Notes: a model not told the origin generated them from the sequence alone. A stretch of DNA of 53,328 nt from Prevotella sp. (GCA_003447235.1 DLZV01000023.1:2675-56002), one strand, 5' to 3'; positions 33,406 through 41,862 are shown, counted from the first letter of the stretch. A program made the numbers and translations.

Positions 33406-33999
33406 TTAAGCCTCGGCGGGAGCCTCCTCCTCAGCGGGAGCTGCGGGAGCCTCAGTCTCGGCGGGAGCCTCAGCAGCCTCCTCAGCGGGAGCCTCTACCT
33501 TGGCACTCTCAGCGCGGAGGGCCTCCTCGGCCTCGCGCTCAGCTTTCAGCTCAGCCTCGTTCTCAGCGACCACGGTGACAGGCACCTTGATCTCCACTTC
33601 TTTGTGGAAGTGGACGGTAGCCTCGTAGTTGCCGACACGCTTAGCATCGTGCATGGTGATGATCTTGCGATCGATGTCGATGCCCTTCTTGGCCAGCTCC
33701 TCAGCCACATTGGCTGCACCTACTGAACCATAGGCCACGCCCGTCACGCTCACCTTCGTAGCGATGACCAGCTCAACACCCTCCAGCTGCTTGGCGCGCT
33801 CCACGGCTGCTGCCTTGAGGGCAGCGAGCTTAGAAGCCTGCTGCTTCAGGTTCTCAGCGAGGACCTTCTTGGCAGAGGGAGAAGCGATCACGCCCAGTCC
33901 CTTCGGGATGAGATAGTTGCGGCCGTAGCCACTCTTCACGTTCACAATATCGTTCTTGTAGCCAAGACCGATGATATCTTCTTTCAGAATAATCTCCAT
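33406..33999 (-). CDS. rplI: Ribosomal protein bL9 with long Ala/Glu/Pro-rich tail
   Basis: The 197-residue protein has the normal L9 N-domain (MEIILKEDIIGLGYKNDIVN, then KSGYGRNYLIP), the connecting helix and C-domain up to about residue 148. The typical length is about 150, so the last ~49 residues are an extra tail composed almost entirely of Ala, Glu and Pro (APAEEAAEAPAE-type repeats). L9 links the 50S stalk base and helps maintain reading frame. It is last in the S6-S18-L9 operon, 21 bp after rpsR. Confidence 0.96.
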   Translation of the reverse strand: MEIILKEDIIGLGYKNDIVNVKSGYGRNYLIPKGLGVIASPSAKKVLAENLKQQASKLAALKAAAVERAKQLEGVELVIATKVSVTGVAYGSVGAANVAEELAKKGIDIDRKIITMHDAKRVGNYEATVHFHKEVEIKVPVTVVAENEAELKAEREAEEALRAESAKVEAPAEEAAEAPAETEAPAAPAEEEAPAEA

Positions 34000-34020
34000 A
34001 ATCGTTGCCTCCTTCTTTAA

Positions 34021-34293
34021 TTACTTCATCAAATCGGTGACATAAGGCAGCAATGCGATCTGGCGGGCACGCTTGACGGCGGTGGCCAGACGACGCTGGT
34101 ACTTCAAAGAAGTTCCTGTGATGCGACGGGGGAGAATCTTACCCTGCTCGTTGAGGAAACGCTTGAGGAACTCGGGATCCTTATAGTCGATATACTTGAT
34201 ACCGCTCTTCTTGAAACGGCAGTACTTCTTCTTCTTCGTGTCGATAGAAGGAGCGTTCAAATAACGGATTTCTGACTTTCTCTGCTCTGCCAT
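34021..34293 (-). CDS. rpsR: Ribosomal protein bS18
   Basis: The 90-residue basic protein has KKKYCRFKKSGIKYIDYKDP and the conserved RRITGTSLKYQRRLATAVKR block of S18, which pairs with S6 on the 30S platform. The length fits the family. It lies 2 bp after rpsF and 21 bp before rplI. Confidence 0.97.
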   Translation of the reverse strand: MAEQRKSEIRYLNAPSIDTKKKKYCRFKKSGIKYIDYKDPEFLKRFLNEQGKILPRRITGTSLKYQRRLATAVKRARQIALLPYVTDLMK

Positions 34294-34295
34294 GA

Positions 34296-34643
34296 TTATG
34301 CCTCCTCTACTTTAGCTGCGAGCTTGTTGCGACGCTTCTCTGCGTAAGCAGCAGCATACTTGTCAAGCTTCACGGTGATAAAACGAATGACTTTCTCGTC
34401 GCGACGGAAGTTCGTCTCAAGACGATCGATGAGCGTAGGCTCAGCCTTGAACTCGATGAGGAAATAGAAGCCGGACGATTTCTTCTGAATGTTGTAGGCC
34501 AACTTCTTCAGACCCCAGGCCTCCTCATTCAAGATCTCAGCACCATTCTCGGTGAGCAGGCTCTTGAATTTAGCGACCGTTTCCTTTGTCTGGTCATCAG
34601 ACAAAACGGGAGTCAAAATGAAAACGGTTTCGTATTGATTCAT
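34296..34643 (-). CDS. rpsF: Ribosomal protein bS6
   Basis: The 115-residue protein starts MNQYETVFILTPVLSDDQTK with LKKLAYNIQKKSSGFYFLIEF and DEKVIRFITVKL, matching S6. It binds S18 on the 30S subunit. It is first in the operon, served by a perfect promoter at 34738-34770. Confidence 0.96.
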   Translation of the reverse strand: MNQYETVFILTPVLSDDQTKETVAKFKSLLTENGAEILNEEAWGLKKLAYNIQKKSSGFYFLIEFKAEPTLIDRLETNFRRDEKVIRFITVKLDKYAAAYAEKRRNKLAAKVEEA

Positions 34644-34737
34644 ACTACCCTTAAAATTGTTGATAAAAAATATAAGTTAATGCTTAAACTTTTGCACTGA
34701 TTTTCAAGCCCTTAAAGACTCTCCATCAAAATGCGGT

Positions 34738-34770
34738 GCAAAAGTACGGACTTTTTTTTGATTAGCCAAA
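34738..34770 (-). promoter_or_regulatory. Promoter of the rpsF operon
   Basis: On the minus strand TTTG (34770-34767), 20 nt, TACTTTTGC (34746-34738). It overlaps the oppositely directed promoter at 34757-34789. Confidence 0.8.
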
Positions 34771-34789
34771 TTATTTGTTGTAATTTTGC
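34757..34789 (+). promoter_or_regulatory. Promoter of the small membrane protein gene (leaderless)
   Basis: TTTG (34757-34760), 20 nt, TAATTTTGC (34781-34789); the ATG follows 4 bases later at 34794. Confidence 0.75.
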
Positions 34790-34793
34790 CGAC

Positions 34794-34973
34794 ATGAAGA
34801 AAAAGATCATCCAGTCTGCCGGACTTATCTCCGTCGCCGCGGGCGTTGGCCTGTTTGCGATCCACGGCCTTCTGTTGCCCCACAACAACCTCCTCTTGCT
34901 TTCCGGACTGACCCTGGTCCTGGCGGGCGTGGTGGCCCACGTCGTTATCACCAAGCGCAGCAGCAAGTACTAA
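34794..34973 (+). CDS. Small two-helix membrane protein, unknown function
   Basis: The 59-residue protein reads MKKKIIQSAGLISVAAGVGL and has two hydrophobic helices (about 8-26 and 33-52) joined by a short turn (LLPHNN), with a basic tail SKY at the end. A frame opening at 34731 is possible, but the promoter at 34757-34789 lies inside it, so 34794 is the start. Only four bases separate the -7 box and the ATG, predicting a leaderless mRNA. A hairpin follows. No family is recognised. Confidence 0.65.
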   Translation: MKKKIIQSAGLISVAAGVGLFAIHGLLLPHNNLLLLSGLTLVLAGVVAHVVITKRSSKY

Positions 34974-34977
34974 ACCA

Positions 34978-35020
34978 ACCGTCCCTTCCGCCTCCACGAT
35001 GAGCAGACGAAAGGGACGGT
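34978..35020. terminator. Bidirectional hairpin before rprY
   Basis: ACCGTCCCTTCCG (34978-34990) pairs with CGAAAGGGACGGT (35008-35020), one G-T pair, 17-nt loop, between convergent genes. Confidence 0.65.
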
Positions 35021-35066
35021 CTGTTTGCTACCTTTGTTCTGGTCGGGTGAGCGTCAACTTGCGACC

Positions 35067-35765
35067 TTAGTTCTGATCGGGGACAATGAGCTTATAGCCC
35101 TTGCCGTGGATGTTGATGATCTCGATCTGGTCGTCGTCCTTCAGGTGCTTGCGCAACTTCGTGATATAGACATCCATAGATCGGGCGTTGAAGTAGTTGT
35201 CGTCGATCCAAATGGTCTTGAGCGCATAGTCGCGCTGCAGGATCTCGTTGGCGTGGGAGCAGAGCAGGGCCAGCAGCTCATTCTCCTTGGTGGTGAGCTT
35301 GGTCTGCTTCTCGCCGATGGTGAGCAACTGCTTCTGGGTGTCGAAGGTGAAGCGGCCGATGTGGTAGAGCGTGCTCTCCTTGTTCTTCTTACCCTTCACG
35401 CGACGCAGGATAGCCTCGATGCGCATCACGAGCTCCTCCATGGAGAAGGGCTTGGTGATATAGTCGTCGGCACCCAACTTGAAGCCTTCGAGGATATCCT
35501 CCTTCAGCGTCTTGGCCGTCAGGAAGATGATAGGCACCTCGGCGTTGCTCTGACGAATCTCCTGAGCCAGCGTGAAACCGTCCTTCTTCGGCATCATCAC
35601 GTCGAGGACGCAGATGTCGTACTTCTCCTTGAAGAACTCACGGTAGCCAATCTCGCCGTCCGGGCACAACTTACACTCGAAGTTCTTCGCCTGGAGGTAC
35701 TCGCGGAGCAGCATTCCCAGATTCTCATCATCCTCACACAACAAAATCTTCAGTTTCTCTTCCAT
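35067..35765 (-). CDS. rprY: OmpR-family response regulator, RprY-like
   Basis: The 232-residue protein has a receiver domain with the acidic pocket EDD (about 11-13), phospho-acceptor Asp in CVLDVMMPKKDG (near 55), Thr in FLTAKT and Lys in YITKPFS. A winged-helix DNA-binding domain (about 130-230) ends IINIHGKGYKLIVPD. The sequence style and the partner match RprY of Bacteroides/Porphyromonas. It follows rprX on the same strand after 134 bp. It would regulate envelope or oxidative-stress genes, as reported for relatives; the regulon here is unknown. Confidence 0.9.
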   Translation of the reverse strand: MEEKLKILLCEDDENLGMLLREYLQAKNFECKLCPDGEIGYREFFKEKYDICVLDVMMPKKDGFTLAQEIRQSNAEVPIIFLTAKTLKEDILEGFKLGADDYITKPFSMEELVMRIEAILRRVKGKKNKESTLYHIGRFTFDTQKQLLTIGEKQTKLTTKENELLALLCSHANEILQRDYALKTIWIDDNYFNARSMDVYITKLRKHLKDDDQIEIINIHGKGYKLIVPDQN

Positions 35766-35899
35766 AATTCAATTCTGGTTTAGAAGGAGCGGGCGGATCG
35801 GCTGCGACACCTCTCCCACACCGCTACGGGTTATTATTATATTAATGTATTTCCTTTTATATATAGTTGACCGACTTCGTTGAACCACTCATCGGCACC

Positions 35900-37417
35900 T
35901 TATTCCATATCCTCGTCGCGAATGATGGGCAACTTGATGGTGAAGGTCGTTCCCTTGCCATACTCACTATCGACGCGGATCTCGCCCTCGTGCAGATCGA
36001 CCATCTTCTTGACATAGGCCAGTCCGAGACCGAAGCCCTTGACGTCATGGACATTGCCCGTGTGGACGCGGTAGAACTTCTCGAAGATCTTCTTGAGGTT
36101 CTCTTTCTTGATACCCTGGCCCGTGTCGCGAACGGAGAGACAGAGGTGGTGCTCCGTGTTCCACGTCTTCAGATAGACGTTGAGCGGCTCGTCGGGTTTG
36201 GCATATTTGACGGCATTGTCCAGGAGGTTGAAGATGACATTCTGGAAATGCATCTCATCGACATACATCGCCGAATCGACCGCCTCTATGCCCGTATAGA
36301 CCTTGCCACCCGTGTGCTCCACGCGGAGCGTGAAGGAGGCAGCAATGTTTTCCACCATCTCGTTGAGGTCGGTGTATTTCTTCTTGAGCACCGCCGTCTT
36401 GTTGTCGTACATACTCATCTGCAGCACCTTCTCCACCAAGAAGCGGAGGCGCTTCGACTCGTCATTGATCACGCCTCCGAGATGCTCGATCATCTGCGGC
36501 GACTTCGTCAGGCTCTTGTCGTTCATCATCTGCGAGGCCAGCGAGATACTCGCTATCGGGGTCTTCAGTTCGTGGGTCATGTTGTTGATGAAGTCGTTCT
36601 TGATCTCCGAGTAGCGTTTCTGTCGGAAGATCACGACGATGGTGAAGATAAACGTCACCAGCAGGACAAACGTGAAGATGACCGACGGGATCATGAAGCG
36701 CACACTGGAGAAGATGTAACTGTTCATCTCGGGGAAGTGGATGCGTACGATGCCGCGACGGTTGGGCGGGTCGTTGCGAAAGAGCACCTGACTGAAACTG
36801 CTCTCCACTCCCTCGTCCGTGTAGTCGGGGCAGCGATAGACCTCTCGTCCGTCCTGGGTCTGCACCACAAAGTGGTAAGGGATGTTGATGCCGTTGTTCA
36901 TCATCTCTGCTTTCAGGTCCTGATCCAGCAACTTGAAGTTGACGCGCTCCTTGAGCGGTTTCTCCGAAGCGGAATAGAGGATATTATAGACCACCTCGTC
37001 GAGCATGCTCTTCTGATAGACGTAGCGGTTGCGGACGATTTCCTGCAGGCTCTTCTTCGTAGCCGAGATAGAACTGCTGTCGTTGCGCAGGATCATGGCC
37101 TTCGGCGTCTGCGACGGTTTGTTGGTGACGGTCTTCATCTGAAACGACGAGTAGCCCGCCTTGCTCCGTCCGCTTCGCCCACCCTGCTTCGATGCGCCTT
37201 GGCTCTCCTTCTCATCCACGTCGCGCTCCAGATAGCGCAACGTCTCGTTGAGCTCCATGTTGCGCGAGGCTTGATACAAGGCACGGTTGACGGACTCGTC
37301 AAACTGCTCCCGCTTCATCTCGGCCATTTCCTCGATGTAGTTGAGCTGCAACAACAACAGGGCCAAGAATGAAAGCCCCATGATGACGGCTATTGTCCAA
37401 ATCGTTCGTTTCTTCAT
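35900..37417 (-). CDS. rprX: Sensor histidine kinase, RprX-like
   Basis: The 505-residue protein has an N-terminal helix (IWTIAVIMGLSFLALLLLQL), a large extracytoplasmic region and a second helix near 245-270 (MIPSVIFTFVLLVTFIFTIV). The H-box MTHELKTPIASI contains the phospho-acceptor His. The ATP-binding N-box NLLDNAVKYAKPDEP, G1 DTGQGIKKEN and G2 KGFGLGLAYVKKMV follow. It should autophosphorylate and pass phosphate to the RprY-like regulator. Its promoter has a -7 box but no good -33 element, with 10-nt-spaced repeats upstream suggesting activation. Confidence 0.9.
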   Translation of the reverse strand: MKKRTIWTIAVIMGLSFLALLLLQLNYIEEMAEMKREQFDESVNRALYQASRNMELNETLRYLERDVDEKESQGASKQGGRSGRSKAGYSSFQMKTVTNKPSQTPKAMILRNDSSSISATKKSLQEIVRNRYVYQKSMLDEVVYNILYSASEKPLKERVNFKLLDQDLKAEMMNNGINIPYHFVVQTQDGREVYRCPDYTDEGVESSFSQVLFRNDPPNRRGIVRIHFPEMNSYIFSSVRFMIPSVIFTFVLLVTFIFTIVVIFRQKRYSEIKNDFINNMTHELKTPIASISLASQMMNDKSLTKSPQMIEHLGGVINDESKRLRFLVEKVLQMSMYDNKTAVLKKKYTDLNEMVENIAASFTLRVEHTGGKVYTGIEAVDSAMYVDEMHFQNVIFNLLDNAVKYAKPDEPLNVYLKTWNTEHHLCLSVRDTGQGIKKENLKKIFEKFYRVHTGNVHDVKGFGLGLAYVKKMVDLHEGEIRVDSEYGKGTTFTIKLPIIRDEDME

Positions 37418-37438
37418 CTTCCTCGATTTTTCTCGATG

Positions 37439-37447
37439 GCAAAGATA
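37439..37447 (-). promoter_or_regulatory. -7 box of rprX
   Basis: TATCTTTGC on the minus strand, 21 nt before 37417. No TTTG at the 20-nt position, unlike the perfect promoters in this window. Confidence 0.6.
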
Positions 37448-37488
37448 CGCCCTTTTCTTAAACCATTAACAGTCAAAAGTTAATTTTC

Positions 37489-37514
37489 TTACCCTCGTTT
37501 ACCTTATTTAACCT
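37489..37514 (-). promoter_or_regulatory. Three AGG(T/G)TAA direct repeats, 10-nt period, upstream of rprX
   Basis: On the minus strand the blocks AAGGTTAAAT, AAGGTAAACG and AGGGTAAGAA follow each other directly. They begin about 40 bp upstream of the -7 box. OmpR-family regulators bind direct repeats of about 10-11 bp pitch, so this is a candidate RprY site. Confidence 0.4.
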
Positions 37515-37523
37515 TGTTTTTCG

Positions 37524-37551
37524 TTTATAGTTCATTATTATCAACTATAAA
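37524..37551. promoter_or_regulatory. Inverted repeat in the rprX-ribE gap
   Basis: TTTATAGTT and AACTATAAA form a perfect 9-bp inverted repeat with a 10-nt spacer. It could be an operator for either divergent gene. No other feature is seen in this gap apart from the promoters. Confidence 0.3.
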
Positions 37552-37640
37552 AGGACTTCTTGTGCTTTTTACAGACCAAAGAATACGTGATGATCGTGAA
37601 AATCGCAGGGCGAAAAGGTCGGCGATTGCAGAATAATCAC

Positions 37641-37649
37641 TAACTTTGC
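37641..37649 (+). promoter_or_regulatory. -7 box of ribE
   Basis: TAACTTTGC, 48 nt before the ATG at 37698. I see no FMN riboswitch in the leader. Confidence 0.55.
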
Positions 37650-37697
37650 ACAAGCGTAACAACTTAGAACGAGAAAAATAGCATCAGAAATAAAAAT

Positions 37698-38300
37698 ATG
37701 TTTAGCGGTATAGTAGAAGAGATGGCAACCGTCGTTGCCATCCGTCACGACCAGGAGAACATCGACTTCACGCTCCGTTGCAGCTTTGTCGATGAGTTGA
37801 AAATAGACCAAAGCGTTTCCCACAATGGCGTCTGCCTCACTGTGGTGAGCATCCAGGACGGTTGCTACACCGTGACGGCGATGAAGGAGACGCTGCTCCG
37901 CTCCAACCTTGGCCTGCTGAAGGAGGGCGACCGCGTCAACGTCGAGCGTTCGATGCCGATGAACGGTCGCCTGGACGGCCACATCGTGCAGGGCCACGTA
38001 GATCAGACGGCGCGCTGCGTGAAGATGGAGGATGCTGCCGGCTCCACCTACTTCACCTTTGAGTACGCCCTCGACCGCGAGATGGCGCGCAAGGGCTACT
38101 TCACGGTCGATAAGGGTTCCGTGACGGTCAACGGCGTCTCGCTCACCGTCATCGACCCCACCGACAACACCTTCACCGTGGCCATCATCCCCTACACACG
38201 CGAGCACACCAATTTCGCCGACATCGTCGTGGGCACGGAGGTCAACCTCGAGTTTGATATCCTGGGCAAGTATATCGCCCGCCTCAACCACTTCGCATAA
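37698..38300 (+). CDS. ribE: Riboflavin synthase, alpha subunit
   Basis: The 200-residue protein starts with the invariant MFSGIVEE. Two lumazine-binding repeats follow: the first with SVSHNGVCLTVV, the second with KGSVTVNGVSLTVID. It converts two 6,7-dimethyl-8-ribityllumazine molecules into riboflavin plus a pyrimidine. The length is normal. No other riboflavin gene is adjacent. A degenerate 28-nt repeat and a terminator follow. Confidence 0.95.
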   Translation: MFSGIVEEMATVVAIRHDQENIDFTLRCSFVDELKIDQSVSHNGVCLTVVSIQDGCYTVTAMKETLLRSNLGLLKEGDRVNVERSMPMNGRLDGHIVQGHVDQTARCVKMEDAAGSTYFTFEYALDREMARKGYFTVDKGSVTVNGVSLTVIDPTDNTFTVAIIPYTREHTNFADIVVGTEVNLEFDILGKYIARLNHFA

Positions 38301-38310
38301 ACGAGCCTCC

Positions 38311-38422
38311 AAGGAAAGTCCACGACCAGACGACTTTCAAGAAAGGCCACAATCAAGCGTTCATCAAGGGAAAGTCACAATCAAGCGGCAATCAAGGGAA
38401 GGCCACAATCCAGCGGTCAAAA
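38311..38422. repeat. Degenerate 28-nt tandem repeat, four units
   Basis: Units beginning CAAGGAAAGTC / CAAGAAAGGCC / CAAGGGAAAGT / CAAGGGAAGGC start at 38311, 38339, 38366 and 38394, each with a CACAATC-AGCGG-like second half. They lie between the ribE stop and its terminator. Confidence 0.55.
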
Positions 38423-38440
38423 CCTTTCCTCCTGAAAAAA

Positions 38441-38500
38441 ACAATCCCAAGTCTCTCTATCAGACAGTTTAGATAGGAAAGACTTGGGATTGTCCTATTT
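38441..38500. terminator. Terminator between ribE and yebC
   Basis: ACAATCCCAAGTCT (38441-38454) pairs perfectly with AGACTTGGGATTGT (38480-38493), followed by CCTATTTT; A-rich before it, so it may work both ways. Confidence 0.8.
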
Positions 38501-38540
38501 TCCGCAGCGCCGCCCCAGCTGGGGCGACGATTCTGTTTTC

Positions 38541-39275
38541 TTACTCCTCCTCGGCGGGCTTCATGTTGGTATAGACGTTCTGCACGTCCTCGAAGTCCTC
38601 CAGGCGGTCCACCATCTTGTCGATGACCTCGCGCACGTCAGGCGTCACCTCCTTGAGGTCGTTGGGGATGCGCGTAAACTCTGCCGAGGTGATCTCGTAG
38701 CCAGCTTCCTCCAGATGCTTCTGGATCTCGCCAAAGTGGTTGGGCTCACCATAGATGGTGATCTCACCCGTTTCGTCATCGACGTCGAACTCATCGTCCA
38801 CTCCGTAGTCGATCAACTCGAGGATCAGCTCCTCCATGTCCGTATCAGCCGGCGCCTTGAAGGTGAAGACACACTTGTGGTCGAAGAGGAAGGAGAGCGA
38901 ACCCTGCGTTCCCAAGTTGCCATTGAACTTGTTGAACACCGATCTCACATCGCCCACCGTGCGGGTGGTGTTGTCCGTCAGCGCATCGACGAAGATGGCG
39001 ATGCCATGCGGTCCATAGCCCTCATACGGCACCTCCTTGTAGTCGCTCTGATCCTTGCCCATCGCGTTCTTGATGGCGCGCTGGATGTTGTCCTTCGGCA
39101 TGTTCTCGCGCTTGCAAGTGGCGATCAAGGCGCGCAAACGCGGGTTATTCTCCGGTTCCGGACCGCCAGCCTTCACGGCGATAGCGATTTCCTTACCCAG
39201 TTTGGTGAACGTGCGGGCCATGTGACCCCATCGCTTCAGCTTGGTAGCCTTGCGATATTCAAAAGCTCTTCCCAT
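38541..39275 (-). CDS. yebC: YebC/PmpR-family protein
   Basis: The 244-residue protein has the family opening MGRAFEYRKATKLKRWGHMA, then FTKLGKEIAIAVKAGG and PKDNIQRAIKNAMGK, EGYGPHGIAIFVDALTDN. YebC-type proteins were first seen as transcriptional regulators; some members help translation of difficult stretches. The tail is acidic. It is 56 bp downstream of pheT on the same strand, probably co-transcribed. Confidence 0.94.
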   Translation of the reverse strand: MGRAFEYRKATKLKRWGHMARTFTKLGKEIAIAVKAGGPEPENNPRLRALIATCKRENMPKDNIQRAIKNAMGKDQSDYKEVPYEGYGPHGIAIFVDALTDNTTRTVGDVRSVFNKFNGNLGTQGSLSFLFDHKCVFTFKAPADTDMEELILELIDYGVDDEFDVDDETGEITIYGEPNHFGEIQKHLEEAGYEITSAEFTRIPNDLKEVTPDVREVIDKMVDRLEDFEDVQNVYTNMKPAEEE

Positions 39276-39331
39276 GAATTTATCTTATTCTTTGTTTTTG
39301 TTGTATATGTTCTTGCCTTTAGCTTTTCTTC

Positions 39332-41800
39332 CTATCTCAACTCCGCGTGGAGCTTGGTCGTGAGATTCTTCATCAGCTTCTGCATGATGGCTTCGATGGC
39401 CTTGTCGGTCAGCGTGCGGCTCTCGTCCTGCAGGATGAAGTTGACGGCATAGCTCTTCTTGCCCTCGGGCAGGTTCTTGCCCTGATAGACATCGAAGAGC
39501 ACCACCTGCTTGAGGAGTTTTTTCTCCGTCTGTCGCGCGATCTGTTCTATCTGAGCAAACTCCACGTTGGCATCGACCAGCAGCGCCAGGTCGCGGCTCA
39601 CGGCCGGATACTTCGAGAGTTCCTGGAAGAGGAGACAGTTCTTGCGCGTAGCCTTCATCAGTTCCGTCCAGTCGATCTCAGCATAATACACCGGCTGCTC
39701 GATGTCGAAGCGGCGGAGCACATGGTGATTGACGATACCCATGTCCACCAGTACCTTGCCGCCACGCGTCTTCATCCGAAGGCCCTTGTCGAAGATGTTG
39801 TTGTCGGAAACCTCCGTCAGCACCTGACCCGCTTGGAGTCCGACGCGGCGCAGGACATTCTCCACATGCGCCTTCAGTTCGAAGAAGGAGCTCTCCTCGT
39901 CGGGATGGGCCCAGTTGCCCTCCACACGATGACCCGTCACCCAGAGGGCGAGATGGTAGCGCTGCTGGTAGGCCTTGATCGGGCTCTCCGTGGTATAGCG
40001 CTCCTCATCGAAGTGATAGACGTTGCCCACCTCGAAGAATCGGAGGTTGCGCGCCTTGCGGTTGACGTTGCGGACGATGCTCTCCAGTCCTCCGAAGAGG
40101 AGCGTCTGGCGCATCACGCCGAGGTCGGAGGAGAGCGGGTTCATCACCTTCACCGTCCGTGCCCACGGATAGCAATTGTAGAGGTTCTCGTCGTAGTAGG
40201 CCTGCTTGGTGAGCGAGTTGTTGAGGATCTCGTTGAATCCGGCTCCCACCAGTTGCTCACTGACCTGGTTCTCACGGCGAAACTCCTTGTCCGCCTCGCC
40301 TGCGATGGTGAGCGACGACTTCAGCGTCGTCGGTATCTCCACGTTGTTGTAGCCGTAGATGCGGAGGATATCCTCCACCACGTCACACGGACGCTTCACG
40401 TCAACACGGTAGGGCGGCACCATCAGGTCCAGTCCGAGATCATCCTCCTTGACAATGCGCATCTCCAGGTTCTGGACAATGCGCTTGATGGTCTCCTGGC
40501 CGAGTCGCTTGCCGATCAGTCGGTCGCAGTATTCATAGTTGAGGCGGACGGGGAATCCCTCCACCTTGTTGGGATAGACATCCTTGATTTCCATGCTCAC
40601 CTTGCCCCCTGCCAACTGCTGACAGAGGATGGCGGCCTGCTTCAATCCGTAGATCGCCAGATTGGGATCCACGCCGCGCTCGTAGCGGAAACTGGCATCG
40701 GTGGAAAGTCCGTGGCGTCGCGCGCTCTTGCGTATCCATGTCGGATGGAAACAGGCACTCTCCAGTACCACGTCGCGTGTGGTCTCATACGTGCCGCTGC
40801 CCTTGCCGCCAAAGACGCCGGCTATGCACATCGGCTCCTGCTCGTTGCAGATGGCCAGATCGTGCTCACCGAGGATGTGCTTCTCGCCGTCGAGGGTGAC
40901 AAACTCCTTGCCTGCGTTGTCGGCCTTGACCACGATGTGGTGGCCCGTGACCATGTCGGCGTCGAAGCAGTGCATCGGCTGACCGTAGGCCATCATGACA
41001 TAGTTGGTGATATCGACAATATTGTTGATGGGACGGAGTCCGATGGTGGAGAGTTTGTCGCGCAGCCACTGCGGACTCTCCTTCACCTCGCAGTCCTTGA
41101 TGCTCACGCAGGCGTAGCGTCGGCAGGCCTCCGTGTTCTCGATCGTCACCTCGATGGGCAGGTCGTGGTTATCGACATGGAAAGCCTCGCAGTCGGGTCG
41201 GTGGAGGCTGGTCTTGTATCCATTCTCACAGAGCCAGGCGTAGAGGTCGCGGGCCACACCGTAGTGGCTCAGCGCGTCGGCACGGTTGGCCGTGATGTCG
41301 ATATCGATCACCCAGTCGCTCTCCAAATGGTAGTACTCGGCGGCAGGCTGTCCCACGGGCGCATCCTCGGGCAGGACAATGATACCGTCGTGGGAGTGGC
41401 CCACACCGATCTCGTCCTCTGCACAGATCATGCCGAGCGACTCCACGCCGCGCAGCTTCGACCGCTTGATGGTGAAGCTCTTGTCTCCGTCGTAGAGGAC
41501 GCAGCCCAGGTCGGCCACGATCACCTTCTGGCCCTCGGCCACATTGGGTGCGCCACAGACGATCTGCTGAGGAGCCTCCTTGCCCAGATCCACCGTCGTG
41601 ATATGGAGGTGGGCGCTATTGGGATGGGCGACACACGTCAACACTTTACCTACAAACAGACCCTTCAGCCCACCAGGGATGGCCTGTACTTCGTCCAGTC
41701 CGCCCACTTCGAGACCCGTGGAGGTCAATGCCTCTGCCACCTGCTGCGGTGTCAGGTCGAAATCGACGTACTCTTTCAACCATTTGTATGAAATCTTCAT
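39332..41800 (-). CDS. pheT: Phenylalanyl-tRNA synthetase beta chain
   Basis: The 822-residue protein starts MKISYKWLKEYVDFDLTPQQ. It has an N-terminal tRNA-binding (EMAP-like) domain (about 40-150), the B3/B4 editing domain (about 215-400; YGQPMHCFDADM), the B5 domain (about 405-480), the synthetase-like core and the C-terminal ferredoxin-fold anticodon-binding domain (KYPAVSRDLALLVD to the end). The start at 41800 follows a perfect promoter at 41830-41862, which lies inside the longer frame. pheS is not in the window, so the subunits are encoded apart. Confidence 0.96.
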   Translation of the reverse strand: MKISYKWLKEYVDFDLTPQQVAEALTSTGLEVGGLDEVQAIPGGLKGLFVGKVLTCVAHPNSAHLHITTVDLGKEAPQQIVCGAPNVAEGQKVIVADLGCVLYDGDKSFTIKRSKLRGVESLGMICAEDEIGVGHSHDGIIVLPEDAPVGQPAAEYYHLESDWVIDIDITANRADALSHYGVARDLYAWLCENGYKTSLHRPDCEAFHVDNHDLPIEVTIENTEACRRYACVSIKDCEVKESPQWLRDKLSTIGLRPINNIVDITNYVMMAYGQPMHCFDADMVTGHHIVVKADNAGKEFVTLDGEKHILGEHDLAICNEQEPMCIAGVFGGKGSGTYETTRDVVLESACFHPTWIRKSARRHGLSTDASFRYERGVDPNLAIYGLKQAAILCQQLAGGKVSMEIKDVYPNKVEGFPVRLNYEYCDRLIGKRLGQETIKRIVQNLEMRIVKEDDLGLDLMVPPYRVDVKRPCDVVEDILRIYGYNNVEIPTTLKSSLTIAGEADKEFRRENQVSEQLVGAGFNEILNNSLTKQAYYDENLYNCYPWARTVKVMNPLSSDLGVMRQTLLFGGLESIVRNVNRKARNLRFFEVGNVYHFDEERYTTESPIKAYQQRYHLALWVTGHRVEGNWAHPDEESSFFELKAHVENVLRRVGLQAGQVLTEVSDNNIFDKGLRMKTRGGKVLVDMGIVNHHVLRRFDIEQPVYYAEIDWTELMKATRKNCLLFQELSKYPAVSRDLALLVDANVEFAQIEQIARQTEKKLLKQVVLFDVYQGKNLPEGKKSYAVNFILQDESRTLTDKAIEAIMQKLMKNLTTKLHAELR

Positions 41801-41829
41801 TATATGGATGCTAATTATTATTCTAAGAT

Positions 41830-41862
41830 GCAAAGTTACGGCTTTTTCCGTACATAGCCAAA
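41830..41862 (-). promoter_or_regulatory. Promoter of pheT-yebC
   Basis: On the minus strand TTTG (41862-41859), 20 nt, TAACTTTGC (41838-41830). Confidence 0.75.

Noticed and set aside
37560..37697. FMN riboswitch before ribE
   Set aside because: No conserved RFN-element blocks are visible and the leader after the -7 box is only about 45 nt.
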